From contig CAJQNB010000061.1 in the NCBI GenBank assembly GCA_905479575.1, positions 1 to 42,951 on the forward strand: 42,951 nt of DNA, read 5' to 3'. The stretch is from an uncultured Pseudophaeobacter sp. GTDB taxonomy: Bacteria > Pseudomonadota > Alphaproteobacteria > Rhodobacterales > Rhodobacteraceae. Positions 7,125-15,719 of the stretch are shown piece after piece. The number at the start of each line of letters is the position of its first letter. The first letter of the stretch is position 1. Made by a program: the position numbers and the translations under genes. The notes beneath the pieces are model-generated. The model did not search any database. It was not told where the DNA came from and saw only the letters and a program-made list of their open reading frames with translations.

Positions 7125-9035
7125 TCAGCTGGCCAAAGCGGCCTCTGCGGCCATGTGTTCCCAAGGGCGGGTAAAGCCGCCCAGCACAGCGGAGATGTCA
7201 CCGTCACTGGCGCCATTGGCCTCCAGCTGCGCCACCAGACCGCGCTTTTTATCGTCAATCACAGCGACGACCCGCGCCGGACAGGACGCCTTCAGCAGGG
7301 CCTCGTTATAGACGCGGGTTATGGCATGTTTGCGCAGATCCGGTTTGAAGATCTTGCCCACCGCCGTTTTTGGCAGCTCGTCCATAACCGTCAGGTGTTT
7401 TGGAATGGCGGCGCGCTCATGCACGTGGACCTTGCAATACTCCAGCAGCTCCTCTGCTGAGGTCTTAGCTCCCTCGACAAGTTCGACAAAGGCACAGGGC
7501 AGTTCGCCCGAATGGGCATCAGGCTGGCCAATGGCACCGGCAAAGGCAACGGCCTCATGGCCCAAAAGCGCCTCTTCGATTTCAGCCGGGTCGATGTTGT
7601 GACCGCCACGGATAATCAGATCCTTAGCGCGCCCAGTGATCCACAGGTAGCTGTCTTCGTCAAACCGCCCCAGATCCCCCGTGCGCAGGTATTTATCCTT
7701 ATAGTAGAGATCGACGTTTTTATCCGCCTCGGTATAGGTATGGCCTGCGTAAACACCAGGGTTGGAGATACAGATCTCGCCCACTTCATCGGTGCCACAT
7801 TCCACCAGCCCGTCGGCAGTTCCCTTGACGATCTTCACATCCGTATAGGGGAAGGTGATCCCGATCGAGCCGATCTTTTTCTCGCCATCTACCGGGTTAC
7901 AGGACACCAGACAGGTGGCCTCGGTCAGACCGTAGCCTTCAATGATATTGATGCCGGTGGCATCCTGAAACCGGCGGTACAGCTCAACCGGCAGCGGTGC
8001 AGAGCCGGAAAAGGCGGTTTTTACCGTCGAGATATCCGCATCCACCGGGCGCTGCATCTTGGCCGAAATTGCAGTGGGCACGGTGATGATAAAGGTGATT
8101 TTCCAGCGTTCGATCAGTTTCCAGAAATTGTCGAACACCCCATCGCCACGATAGCCCTGTGGCGTCGGGAACACCACATGCGCGCCTGATGCAACCGAGG
8201 CCATGATAATGACGTGACAGGCAAAGACGTGGAACAGTGGCAACGGACACATGATGTTGTCGTTCTCAGTATATAGCAGCGTGCTGCCGATCCAGCCGTT
8301 GTAGATCATACCAGAGTATTTGTGCTGTGCGACCTTGGGCATGCCGGTGGTGCCGCCAGTATGGAAGTAGCAGGCGACACGGTCCGTGGTGCTGTCGGCA
8401 AAGGTCAGTGTGGTTGGCTGTTTGCGCATCTCGCCACGCAGGGATTTGTAATCAGCGTGGGCGACTTTGTCTTTGTTTTCCAACTTGGGACGCACCAATG
8501 GCACGATCCAGGATTTTGGCGGCGTCAGGTAGCGGTTCAAATCCACTTCCAGAACAGTATTCACACCCGGTGCGTGCCGCACCGCCTCGACCACTTTCTG
8601 TGCCACGTCAGTCTTGGGGAAAGGTTTCAGCGTCACCACGACCTTGGCCTTGGTTTCGCGCAGGATTGAGGCAATCTGTTCGGGTTCCAACAGTGGGTTG
8701 ATCGGGTTGACGATCCCCGCAACGGCCCCCGCCAGCATGGTGACAAGGGTCTCGTTACAGTTGGGCAGCACATAGGCCACCACGTCTTTTTCGCCGATGC
8801 CCAGCTCGCGGAACAAATTGGCCGCTTGCGTCACCTGATCCTTAAGCTGGCTCCAGCTCAGGGTTTCCGCCTTATCGGTGGGACCAGAAAAGATCTGATA
8901 GCTTACCGCATTGTTATTGGGAAACTTGTCTGTTGTACGTGACAACAACTGATACAGAGTGACCGGGTTGTCCCGCTCCTCCCAGCTCGCCTCGTTCTCC
9001 ATCGCAATGCTGTCATCTATCGTGGCAAATGCCAT
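7125..9035 (-). CDS. AMP-forming acyl-CoA synthetase
   Basis: ATP-dependent ligase (636 aa) that activates a carboxylic acid as acyl-AMP and transfers it to CoA. It has the phosphate-binding motif HTGGTTGMPK (225-234), the adenylate motif GYGLTEA, the hinge region YLRTGDLGRF, and the catalytic lysine in TAVGKIFKP near the C-terminus. It is about 80-90 residues longer than typical fatty-acid or DmdB ligases. The extra sequence includes a C-terminal tail after the catalytic lysine. A strong GGGGAGGA precedes the ATG. The gene stands alone and has its own terminator. The chain-length preference or aromatic-acid specificity is not visible. Confidence 0.93.
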   Translation of the reverse strand: MAFATIDDSIAMENEASWEERDNPVTLYQLLSRTTDKFPNNNAVSYQIFSGPTDKAETLSWSQLKDQVTQAANLFRELGIGEKDVVAYVLPNCNETLVTMLAGAVAGIVNPINPLLEPEQIASILRETKAKVVVTLKPFPKTDVAQKVVEAVRHAPGVNTVLEVDLNRYLTPPKSWIVPLVRPKLENKDKVAHADYKSLRGEMRKQPTTLTFADSTTDRVACYFHTGGTTGMPKVAQHKYSGMIYNGWIGSTLLYTENDNIMCPLPLFHVFACHVIIMASVASGAHVVFPTPQGYRGDGVFDNFWKLIERWKITFIITVPTAISAKMQRPVDADISTVKTAFSGSAPLPVELYRRFQDATGINIIEGYGLTEATCLVSCNPVDGEKKIGSIGITFPYTDVKIVKGTADGLVECGTDEVGEICISNPGVYAGHTYTEADKNVDLYYKDKYLRTGDLGRFDEDSYLWITGRAKDLIIRGGHNIDPAEIEEALLGHEAVAFAGAIGQPDAHSGELPCAFVELVEGAKTSAEELLEYCKVHVHERAAIPKHLTVMDELPKTAVGKIFKPDLRKHAITRVYNEALLKASCPARVVAVIDDKKRGLVAQLEANGASDGDISAVLGGFTRPWEHMAAEAALAS

Positions 9036-9051
9036 TGTAATCCTCCCCTGA

Positions 9052-9069
9052 TCCCGGCTTTAGCCGGGA
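9052..9069 (-). promoter_or_regulatory. 5'-UTR stem-loop before the acyl-CoA synthetase ribosome site
   Basis: TCCCGGC and GCCGGGA form a perfect seven-base stem with a four-base loop. On the minus strand it ends three bases before the GGGGAGGA ribosome site of the acyl-CoA synthetase. Such a stem could modulate translation or mRNA decay. It could also be an operator in DNA. The structure is seen; the role is inferred. Confidence 0.4.
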
Positions 9070-9131
9070 AACTCCTCTTCAACCCCAATCTGAGGGCAAA
9101 AGCCAGATCGTGCAAGAGAATGGCAAGGATC

Positions 9132-9195
9132 ACGTCAAGGCAACAAGCCGTTTTGACGTCGCGACACAAGCAGCCTGCCCTAGGCAAGCCGCTTG
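9132..9195 (-). terminator. Two stem-loops after the ABC exporter gene
   Basis: Downstream of the exporter stop on the minus strand lie two inverted repeats: CAAGC...GCTTG (9167-9195, extended inward with G-U pairs) and ACGTCAA...TTGACGT (9132-9159). Neither has a clean T run, so intrinsic termination is uncertain; they may instead protect the 3' end. Confidence 0.35.
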
Positions 9196-9204
9196 CAACG
9201 GGTC

Positions 9205-10995
9205 CTATTCTGCGGCCAGCCCGTCGGTGAACTGCAACCGCGCCAGCCGGGCATAAAGCCCACCTTCGGCAACCAGCGCCTCATGGGTGCCAGTGGCGAC
9301 CACCTGACCCTCTTCCATAACAACAATACGGTCGGCCTTTTTAACCGTGGCGAGACGGTGCGCGACGATCAAAGTTGTGCGGCTTTGGCTCAGCTCATCC
9401 ACTGCGGCCTGCACCAAACGCTCGCTTTCGGCATCCAGCGCCGAGGTGGCCTCATCCAGCAGCAGAACCGGGGCATCACGCAGGATGGCACGGGCAATGG
9501 CGATCCGTTGTTTCTGCCCCCCGGACAGCATCACACCGCGCTCGCCAACAAAGCTGTCATAGCCCTCGGGCAGGTTTGAGATGAACTCATGCGCCGCCGC
9601 TGCGGCCTCGACCTCAGCATCCGTCGCATCGGGGCGACCAAAGCGGATATTTTCGCGAGCGGATGCGGCAAAGATCACCGGATCCTGGGGCACCATGGCC
9701 AGATACTGGCGGAAATCATCGCGCTGCAAATCCGGCAGCGCGACACCATCCAGCAAGATTGCCCCCTTGTCGGGATCATAAAACCGCTGGATCATCTGGA
9801 TGATGGTGGTTTTACCCGCGCCTGACGGACCGACAAACGCAACCGTTTCACCTGGGCGCACCGTCAAGTTTACCTCATTCAAGGCCTGCACCCCGGGGCG
9901 GGACGGGTAGGCAAAGCTGACATCCTCAAAGGTGATCTCACCCTGGACAGGCTGGGACAGGGTCTTGGCTGCCTTGGGATCCTTTACGGTATCCGTTGCG
10001 TTCAGCAGTTCAATCAGCCGCTCGGTGGCCCCGGCGGCGCGTTGCAGCTCGCTCCAGATTTCCGACAGCGCCGCCACGGATCCGGCAACCAACACCGCAT
10101 AGATCACAAACTGGATCAGGGTGCCTTCGCTCATCAGTCCGGCGCGCACATCATTGGCGCCCATCCACAGCACCCCAACAATACCCGAGAAAACCAGGAA
10201 AATCACAATAACGGTCAGATAGGCACGGGTTTTGATCCGCGTGATCGAAACATCAAACGCGGTCTCGGTCATTTTGGAAAACTGCGCACGGCTGGCGTTT
10301 TCATGGGTGAAGGCCTGCACCGTCTGCACCGCGCCCAGCGCTTCGCCTGCATTGCCAGAGGAGGCCGCGATCCAGTCCTGGTTCTCGCGGCTAATGCCCC
10401 GCAAACGACGCCCCAAAACCATGATCGGCACGATGACCGCTGGGACAATCAGCAAAACCAGACCGGTCAGTTTGGCCGAGGTCAGCAGCATCAGCACCAT
10501 GCCACCAATAAAGATCAACAGGTTGCGCAGGGCAATGGATACCGAAGAGCCCAGAACCGATTGGATCAGGGTGGTATCGGTGGTGATACGGCTCAGCACT
10601 TCACCGGTCATGATCTTTTCAAAAAAGGCGGGGCTCATGCCGATAACACGGTCAAAGACGGCCTTGCGAATATCCGACACCACGCGCTCACCCAATCGGG
10701 TCACCAGCGCATAGCGCAGCCCGGTCCCCACAGCCAACAAAGCCGCGATGACCAAAGCGGCCATGAAATACTGATTGAGCAGCGCGCTTTCGGAGATCCG
10801 AAAGTTATCCACCACCCGGCGCACCGCCAAGGGCAGCGTCAGAGACAAACCCGCCGTCAAGACCAGGGCGCAGGTGGCCGCAAACATCAACAGCCAATAG
10901 GGGCGCATAAAAGGCCACAAGGCTCCAAGAACCCCGATTTCGCGAGAACTCTCGCGGTCTTCTTCTGTTGTCGGAGCTGCCTTATTTCGCGCCAT
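9205..10995 (-). CDS. ABC exporter, fused permease-ATPase (MsbA/LmrA type)
   Basis: Half-size ABC exporter (596 aa from ATG 10995) acting as a homodimer in the inner membrane. An N-terminal six-helix domain (about residues 25-310) is followed by an ATPase domain with Walker A GPSGAGKTT, signature LSGGQKQR, Walker B VLLLDEATSALD and the switch His in VAHRL. I prefer 10995 because AAGGGA sits about six bases upstream. An in-frame ATG at 11058 would add 21 residues, but its GGGAGG is too close. Substrates of this class include lipids and hydrophobic drugs; none can be assigned here. No neighbour shares an operon with it. Confidence 0.92.
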   Translation of the reverse strand: MARNKAAPTTEEDRESSREIGVLGALWPFMRPYWLLMFAATCALVLTAGLSLTLPLAVRRVVDNFRISESALLNQYFMAALVIAALLAVGTGLRYALVTRLGERVVSDIRKAVFDRVIGMSPAFFEKIMTGEVLSRITTDTTLIQSVLGSSVSIALRNLLIFIGGMVLMLLTSAKLTGLVLLIVPAVIVPIMVLGRRLRGISRENQDWIAASSGNAGEALGAVQTVQAFTHENASRAQFSKMTETAFDVSITRIKTRAYLTVIVIFLVFSGIVGVLWMGANDVRAGLMSEGTLIQFVIYAVLVAGSVAALSEIWSELQRAAGATERLIELLNATDTVKDPKAAKTLSQPVQGEITFEDVSFAYPSRPGVQALNEVNLTVRPGETVAFVGPSGAGKTTIIQMIQRFYDPDKGAILLDGVALPDLQRDDFRQYLAMVPQDPVIFAASARENIRFGRPDATDAEVEAAAAAHEFISNLPEGYDSFVGERGVMLSGGQKQRIAIARAILRDAPVLLLDEATSALDAESERLVQAAVDELSQSRTTLIVAHRLATVKKADRIVVMEEGQVVATGTHEALVAEGGLYARLARLQFTDGLAAE

Positions 10996-11298
10996 ACCGA
11001 GTCCCTTTGACAGTTTTCCCTGCTCGGGCCTGGTGCCCTGCGGTCCAAGCAGGTTCATGGCCCTCCCAGCTCAGCAGGTCAAGCAACTCTCGCCCGGTTG
11101 CTGAGAACAAACCGGGGGCATGGGCTGCCGAATGGCCGCTTCGGACAAAAAGACGCAATAAAATTTCGCCGACGACAATCTCTCGTCGCGGCGAGCGAAC
11201 AACTCACAGGTTGCTTGGGGCGCAGATGCCGATCACCTGTGCGGCATCCAGCGGTTCGTGAAGGCACCGCAAGACGCCTTCACGGTGTTATTGCGGCT
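10996..11298. other. Intergenic region, no gene seen
   Basis: About 300 bases between the TRAP binding-protein gene and the ABC exporter, both on the minus strand. It holds the stem-loop at 11257-11284 and presumably the exporter promoter. No reading frame with a convincing start or codon pattern was found. Confidence 0.5.
11257..11284 (-). terminator. Stem-loop after the TRAP binding-protein gene
   Basis: CGTGAAGGC (11257-11265) and GCCTTCACG (11276-11284) form a perfect nine-base stem with a ten-base loop, starting 14 bases after the stop of the minus-strand binding-protein gene. There is no T run, so it is either a weak terminator or a 3'-end stabiliser. Confidence 0.5.
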
Positions 11299-12336
11299 TC
11301 AGCCGCCGTATTGCTTGATCAGGCTTTTGGCCGTTTCAATCAGCGCACGGCCATCAATGCCCCGCCCTTCCATTTCGCTGACCCAGCGGTCGATAACGGG
11401 CACGGATCTCTCCTTAAACCGGGCGACTTCTGCCTCTGACAGCTGAATGATGGAGTTGCCGGCATCTTCGGCAATTTCCCGGCCACGAGCATCGTAGCTC
11501 CACATCACTTCGGCAGCCATCTGCGAAAGCGCCTGTCCGGATTCTGCATCGATTGCTGCGCGCAGATCCTCGGGCAGGCTGTCGTATTTGGCCCGGTTCA
11601 TCACGAGGACAATCGTGGCGGTATACAGCGATTCTTCTCCAACAAACTCGGTGTGATTTCCAACCAGTTCGGAGAGCTTGATCGCAGGGGTCACCTCCCA
11701 GGGGATCACAGTGCCCGATACCACGCCCTTGGACAGGGCCTCGGGAATGGCGGGCAGTGGCAATCCAACCGGGATTGCCCCCAGTTCCTTGAGGTAGTCA
11801 TTGATCACACGGGTAGGCCCCCGCATTTTGACCCCTTCCATGTCTTCAGGTCGGGTCACACCATCGGTGGTATGAATAACCCCCGGGCCATGAACCCAGG
11901 CCCCCAGAACCTTCATGTCTTTGTACTCCCCCTCCTGCAGGTCGGTTTCGACCAAATGCTGAAAGGCTTGCGAGGTGGCGACCGGATTGGTCATCATAAA
12001 GGGCAATTCAAAGACTTCGGTTTTTGGGAACCGGCCCGGGGTATAGCCAACCACGGTCATGACGATATCCGCCACGCCATCAACCGCCTGATCAATCAGG
12101 CCAGGGGGTTTGCCACCCAGCGCCATGGAATCGAAGTGTTCGATCTTGATACGGCCGCCACTGCGCTCCTCCACGGCGGCGCCCCAGGGTTTGAGAATAT
12201 GCTTTGGCACGGTTGCTGGCGCTGGCAGAAACTGGTGCAGGCGCAGCGTGACCTCCTGTGCCAGCGTCGTGCTGGGCATCAGGCCAATGGCCAGTGCAAC
12301 TGCTGCTGCAGATTTAAGAATATTTCGACGTTTCAT
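11299..12336 (-). CDS. dctP: TRAP transporter substrate-binding protein (DctP), orphan
   Basis: Periplasmic solute-binding protein (345 aa). The start at 12336 is fixed by GGGAGGT six bases upstream; longer in-frame starts lack a ribosome site. The N-terminus MKRRNILKSAAAVALAIGLM with cleavage near TLA-QEV is a signal peptide with a Tat-like RR. The mature part has the DctP core, including the ligand-gripping Arg in VKMRGPTRV and the following PVGLPLPAIPEALSKGVVSG. No DctQ or DctM gene is adjacent. It follows the P450 gene by 35 bases, probably in one operon, which suggests that it captures a compound related to the P450 substrate. Confidence 0.9.
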   Translation of the reverse strand: MKRRNILKSAAAVALAIGLMPSTTLAQEVTLRLHQFLPAPATVPKHILKPWGAAVEERSGGRIKIEHFDSMALGGKPPGLIDQAVDGVADIVMTVVGYTPGRFPKTEVFELPFMMTNPVATSQAFQHLVETDLQEGEYKDMKVLGAWVHGPGVIHTTDGVTRPEDMEGVKMRGPTRVINDYLKELGAIPVGLPLPAIPEALSKGVVSGTVIPWEVTPAIKLSELVGNHTEFVGEESLYTATIVLVMNRAKYDSLPEDLRAAIDAESGQALSQMAAEVMWSYDARGREIAEDAGNSIIQLSEAEVARFKERSVPVIDRWVSEMEGRGIDGRALIETAKSLIKQYGG

Positions 12337-12371
12337 GAAGTACCTCCCTCGTTTTTCATGTCGTGTTCTTG

Positions 12372-13562
12372 TCAGTTTAGTGTGACCGGTAGACTGAGCG
12401 GTCCGCGAAAGCCAAAGCCCCAAAACTTGACCGCACCGGGTTCCGGCAACCGCATGTTGGGGAACCGGTCGAACAGCATTGGCAGAATGATCTGTGCCAA
12501 CATCCGCCGGGCGATATGGGTCCCTTGGCAGAAATGAGGACCGTTCCCAAAGGCCTGATGAGATGTTTTGGGCCGAAAGAGATTGAACTCATCAGGCCTG
12601 TCATACAGGTCTTCATCGTGACAGGCCGAAGCCTGCGCGGTCATCACCACCTCTCCCTTGGCGATGGCATGGCCGCGGATTTCGGTGTCTTCCATCACCA
12701 GCCGCGAACTGGCCTGAATCGGAGCAACCCAACGCACACCTTCCTCAAATGCGGCATTCCAAAGCCCCTCGGCTTTGCAGGCTTCCAGCTGATCTGGGTT
12801 TGTCAGCAACCCATAGAGGATGGTCAGCAGCGCGTCCCTCGGCTCGTTGATGCCACCGCCAATCGCGATTTTGATATTGGAATAAATTTGGCTTTTCTCA
12901 ATCGGATCTTCGGCGTTCACCATGGCTGACAGGGCAGATTGGTCCGGCGCGGTTTTGACCCGACCGACGCAGGTATCAAACAGCGCGTTCATTTCTGCAT
13001 TGGCCTGGTCGGAGCGTTCATAAAGTTCAGGCGCATTGCCAAAATTTCCAGCCCCGTCAATCAACGCCTGCGACCAACGGATCATCTCTGGGTCTGTGGC
13101 TTCTGGAATGCCCAGGAGATGCGTCAGACAGCGCGCCGCATAGGGCGCAGCCAGGGCAGTAAAGAGATCAACGGTGTCGCCACGCTGCAAGCCTCCGACA
13201 TAGTCCTGCGCCACTTTGGTATAGAGCTCTTGCCAGCATCCGGTGATGTTGCGGGGGGCAAAAGCCGGCGCCATGGCATTGCGTTCACGTTTGTGGGCCT
13301 CGCCATCCTTGCGCATCAGGGTCTGAGCCTGAAAAGCCCGGGTCATCGGGGTGCGCGGATCATCCGAGCTGAACAGCTCCCAGTTTTCTTTGACATGTTT
13401 GGTGTCGGCCGCTTTGGTCAGCAAGATCCGTTGAATGCTGGGAATACGCGCGACCGGTGCTTCGGCGCGCAACCGTTTGTAGATCGCATAGGGATTTTCC
13501 GTCAGCTGCGCGATGGTGATCTGATCCTGCACAGGGATCGACGGCAAAGCAGTTACGGTCAT
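12372..13562 (-). CDS. Cytochrome P450 with atypical I-helix
   Basis: Soluble bacterial P450 monooxygenase (396 aa). The haem-thiolate loop reads FGNGPHFCQG with Cys345; the K-helix ExxR is Glu274-Gly-Val-Arg277. In the I-helix, where most P450s have A/G-G-x-D/E-T-T for oxygen activation, this one reads GGGINEPRD (235-243), so the usual acid-threonine pair is missing. GAGGA six bases upstream supports the start. No ferredoxin or reductase gene is nearby. It is followed by the TRAP binding protein and is divergent from a LysR regulator, which probably controls both. The substrate is unknown. Confidence 0.93.
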   Translation of the reverse strand: MTVTALPSIPVQDQITIAQLTENPYAIYKRLRAEAPVARIPSIQRILLTKAADTKHVKENWELFSSDDPRTPMTRAFQAQTLMRKDGEAHKRERNAMAPAFAPRNITGCWQELYTKVAQDYVGGLQRGDTVDLFTALAAPYAARCLTHLLGIPEATDPEMIRWSQALIDGAGNFGNAPELYERSDQANAEMNALFDTCVGRVKTAPDQSALSAMVNAEDPIEKSQIYSNIKIAIGGGINEPRDALLTILYGLLTNPDQLEACKAEGLWNAAFEEGVRWVAPIQASSRLVMEDTEIRGHAIAKGEVVMTAQASACHDEDLYDRPDEFNLFRPKTSHQAFGNGPHFCQGTHIARRMLAQIILPMLFDRFPNMRLPEPGAVKFWGFGFRGPLSLPVTLN

Positions 13563-13644
13563 GGTTGGTCCTCACAAAACGACAGTTCTGCGACGTTATC
13601 CAGCGAATAAGTATTGGGCAATCCGATGGATTTGATACTCTAGT

Positions 13645-13657
13645 TCGAAAAATTCGA
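13645..13657. promoter_or_regulatory. LysR-type T-N11-A box
   Basis: TCGAA, three A residues and TTCGA form a perfect 13-base dyad that fits the T-N11-A rule of LysR regulators. It lies 12 bases before the lysR start, in the divergent region with the P450 gene, a usual place for autoregulation. It is the best operator candidate in this 107-base gap. Confidence 0.5.
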
Positions 13658-13669
13658 TAGGATGTCCCG

Positions 13670-14572
13670 ATGACCCAAGATCCCTTTGCTTTGGATTTCG
13701 CAGCTCTGCGTACGCTCCGCCTGGTTTTTGCCCACGGGAGCTTTTCACGGGCGGCCGAAACACTTGGCGTTACGCAATCGACAATCAGCTACACCATGTC
13801 CCGCCTGCGTGAGGTGTTCAGCGATCCGCTGTTTGTGCGCCAAGGCGCCGGTATGGTGCCAACAGACCGCTGCAACGAGATCGTGGCCCAGGCCGGCGAG
13901 CTGATTGATCGGTTTGAAACCTTGACCGCGCAACGACAGTTTGACCCGGCTGAGGCCTCTGTTGAAATCGGGCTCAGCTGTAACTTTTACGAGAGAGTTA
14001 CGATCCTGCCCCACGTGACCCGCATTCTGCGGCGCGAAGCACCAGGCATCAAACTCAAGGTGATTTCCTCCTCCGCCCAGGGCAAACAGCAGCTGTTGCG
14101 CTCAGAAAGTGATCTTCTGATTGGCCCGATCAGGATCGAGGACAGCGGATACTACCGAAGATCGCTTTTACGCGAAGAATACACCTGCGTCATGGATCCG
14201 TCTAACCCGCTTGCTCAAACCCCACTGACCATCGAACGCTTTGTCAAGGCGCCGCAGGTGGTGGTGAACTACGGAGGCAGTTTCAGGTCTCGGTTTCTGG
14301 TGGTGATGGAGGCGGCCGGGCATGTGCCCAACACAGTGATGGAGGTCCCAAGCCCGGCCAATCTGCCCGACATTCTGGTGCAAACCGATATGATCGCCAC
14401 TGTTCCCTCACGGATTGCCCAGATGTTCGGCGATGCGGTGGTATCGGTTCCCTGCCCCTTTCCAGCAGAGCTTTCAATCGATCTCTACTGGACCGCCCGG
14501 ACCCATGTTTCGGCGCCGCATATGTGGTTGCGGTCCAAAATCGCCGAGGCTGCATCCCAAATTGTAGACTAG
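13670..14572 (+). CDS. LysR-family transcriptional regulator
   Basis: Regulator (300 aa) with an N-terminal winged helix-turn-helix (about 8-67: LRTLRLVFAHGSFSRAAETL, then GVTQSTISYTMSRLREVFSDPLFVR) and a C-terminal periplasmic-binding-protein-like effector domain. It resembles the NodD/SyrM-like branch, with its LFVR-x-G-x-GM-x-PT motif. It is transcribed away from the P450-dctP operon, the usual arrangement for a LysR activator and its target. Its effector is probably the P450 substrate or a product of it; this is inferred only from position. Confidence 0.92.
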   Translation: MTQDPFALDFAALRTLRLVFAHGSFSRAAETLGVTQSTISYTMSRLREVFSDPLFVRQGAGMVPTDRCNEIVAQAGELIDRFETLTAQRQFDPAEASVEIGLSCNFYERVTILPHVTRILRREAPGIKLKVISSSAQGKQQLLRSESDLLIGPIRIEDSGYYRRSLLREEYTCVMDPSNPLAQTPLTIERFVKAPQVVVNYGGSFRSRFLVVMEAAGHVPNTVMEVPSPANLPDILVQTDMIATVPSRIAQMFGDAVVSVPCPFPAELSIDLYWTARTHVSAPHMWLRSKIAEAASQIVD

Positions 14573-14725
14573 GGGCAGCCCCCCTTCATTCTGCCTGATC
14601 GGGCTGACAGATATTTTGCCAAACAGCAGGGTTGCGCAAGGAGGGCACTGTCAAATCACGGACGCTGTGAGCCTATATCCATGACCACTTGCCAAATTTT
14701 ACAATGTATTTTGCAGGGGATTTGA

Positions 14726-14799
14726 TGGAGCGGGCGGCGGGAATCGAACCCGCGTCATTAGCTTGGAAGGCTAAGGTCTTACCATTACACAACGCCCGC
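14726..14799 (-). tRNA. trnG: tRNA-Gly (anticodon TCC)
   Basis: On the minus strand a complete cloverleaf begins GCGGGCG (14799-14793) and ends CGCCCGC-T-CCA (14736-14726), with a perfect seven-pair acceptor stem and an encoded CCA. The anticodon stem TTAGC/GCTAA carries the loop CTTCCAA, giving anticodon TCC (14767-14765). The T-arm has GTTCGATTC. This tRNA reads GGA/GGG glycine codons. Confidence 0.97.
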
Positions 14800-15323
14800 T
14801 CAGTGTGGTCAGCTAGTATTTCATTGGTTTTCGGGCGTCAAGTAATGAACTTAACAATTCTCCTGCAGATTGCGGAAATTGGCGCTTCCGCCCAGCCTGG
14901 ACTTACATAAGGAAGCGGCGCAGGGCCTCTTTGACCTCACAGCAGCCCATGCGGCGGCGCATTATTCCCCCATGTCGTGCCAGGTGTGCCTGCAACTTAG
15001 CTTTCAAAGCCCCTCGCCTTTTTGCTTTCGGCAGCATCGCCTCCCGGGTGGTACATGCCAGTCCCTAGGCCCCCCTAGAGCATGGACGCTGGCATTGCTG
15101 AGCAGTCACATGCAAGTGGTTTGGATGCAGCCTATTCATCGCGGGTATTCAGACGGTACGCCCCCCGTACACCGGGCATTGTTGCGCAAAGAAGGTGAAG
15201 GTATGAGTTCCCTTGTCCTGGACGCCCTTATTCCGGGGGCTTGGCAACCGGGATGCCGAGCGCGGTGTCGCCATTTAGCGCGGCCTCACCGCGAGTATCG
15301 CCACCAAGCGAGGCTTTAGCGAC
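14800..15323. other. Long intergenic region, mostly unexplained
   Basis: 524 bases between the tRNA and the stressosome operon end. A plus-strand frame (14870-15319) has no ribosome site and an unlikely composition. One small minus-strand frame (14903-15037) is listed separately. No repeat or mobile-element end was found. Confidence 0.4.
14903..15037 (-). CDS. Possible small basic protein (44 aa)
   Basis: A short frame starting ATG with GGGAGG just upstream (spacing only two bases) encodes a very basic, Lys/Arg-rich peptide (begins MLPKAKRRGALKAK, ends EVKEALRRFLM) with adjacent cysteines (MGCCEV). The lack of stops and the amphipathic composition are suggestive, but the spacing to the ribosome site is poor. 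It may be spurious. No family recognised. Confidence 0.22.
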   Translation of the reverse strand: MLPKAKRRGALKAKLQAHLARHGGIMRRRMGCCEVKEALRRFLM

Positions 15324-15719
15324 CTAGTCTTGTGCCAGAACTCCTATGATTTCTTGAAGCTTCTCTCCTGTCAGCGGCTTTTCTATAAATCCGCGCACCT
15401 TCTCGTGGGCCAGGCCCCGGAGACGGTCGCGTGGGTCCATTGACGTCGACAAGACAAAAAGATCAGGCCAGACGTTTTTGTGGAAGACAAAATCCAACTC
15501 GTCCAGGAACTCAAAGCCGCTCATGCGCGGCAAATTTATATCCAGCAAAATGGCATCCACCGGCGCGTTGGTTTGGTCCTTCAGATACTCCAAGGCTTCA
15601 AAGGCATAGCTGAAAACAACCGTCTCCACCTCTTCGCTCCATTGTACGAACAGACGCCGGTACAGCATGAGGTCAACTTTTTCATCATCAATCAACATGA
15701 TGCGGATCGGGGCGGTCAT
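15324..15719 (-). CDS. Single-domain response regulator (stressosome operon)
   Basis: A receiver domain alone (131 aa). The acidic pocket is Asp11-Asp12, the phospho-acceptor Asp60 (ILLDINLPRMSG), the switch residue Ser91/Thr92, and the conserved Lys114 (IEKP). There is no output domain, so it must act by protein contact or as a phosphorelay shuttle. Its ATG overlaps the kinase stop as ATGA, making the kinase upstream its obvious partner. An in-frame start at 15821 lies inside the kinase gene and is rejected. It is the last gene of the six-gene operon. Confidence 0.9.
   Translation of the reverse strand: MTAPIRIMLIDDEKVDLMLYRRLFVQWSEEVETVVFSYAFEALEYLKDQTNAPVDAILLDINLPRMSGFEFLDELDFVFHKNVWPDLFVLSTSMDPRDRLRGLAHEKVRGFIEKPLTGEKLQEIIGVLAQD

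Noticed and set aside
10042..11010. 322-residue plus-strand frame over the ABC exporter
   Set aside because: Antisense shadow of the exporter's membrane domain; composition not protein-like.
14870..15319. 149-residue plus-strand frame in the gap after tRNA-Gly
   Set aside because: No ribosome site, irregular composition, rich in Pro/Cys/Arg; it looks like chance or decayed sequence.
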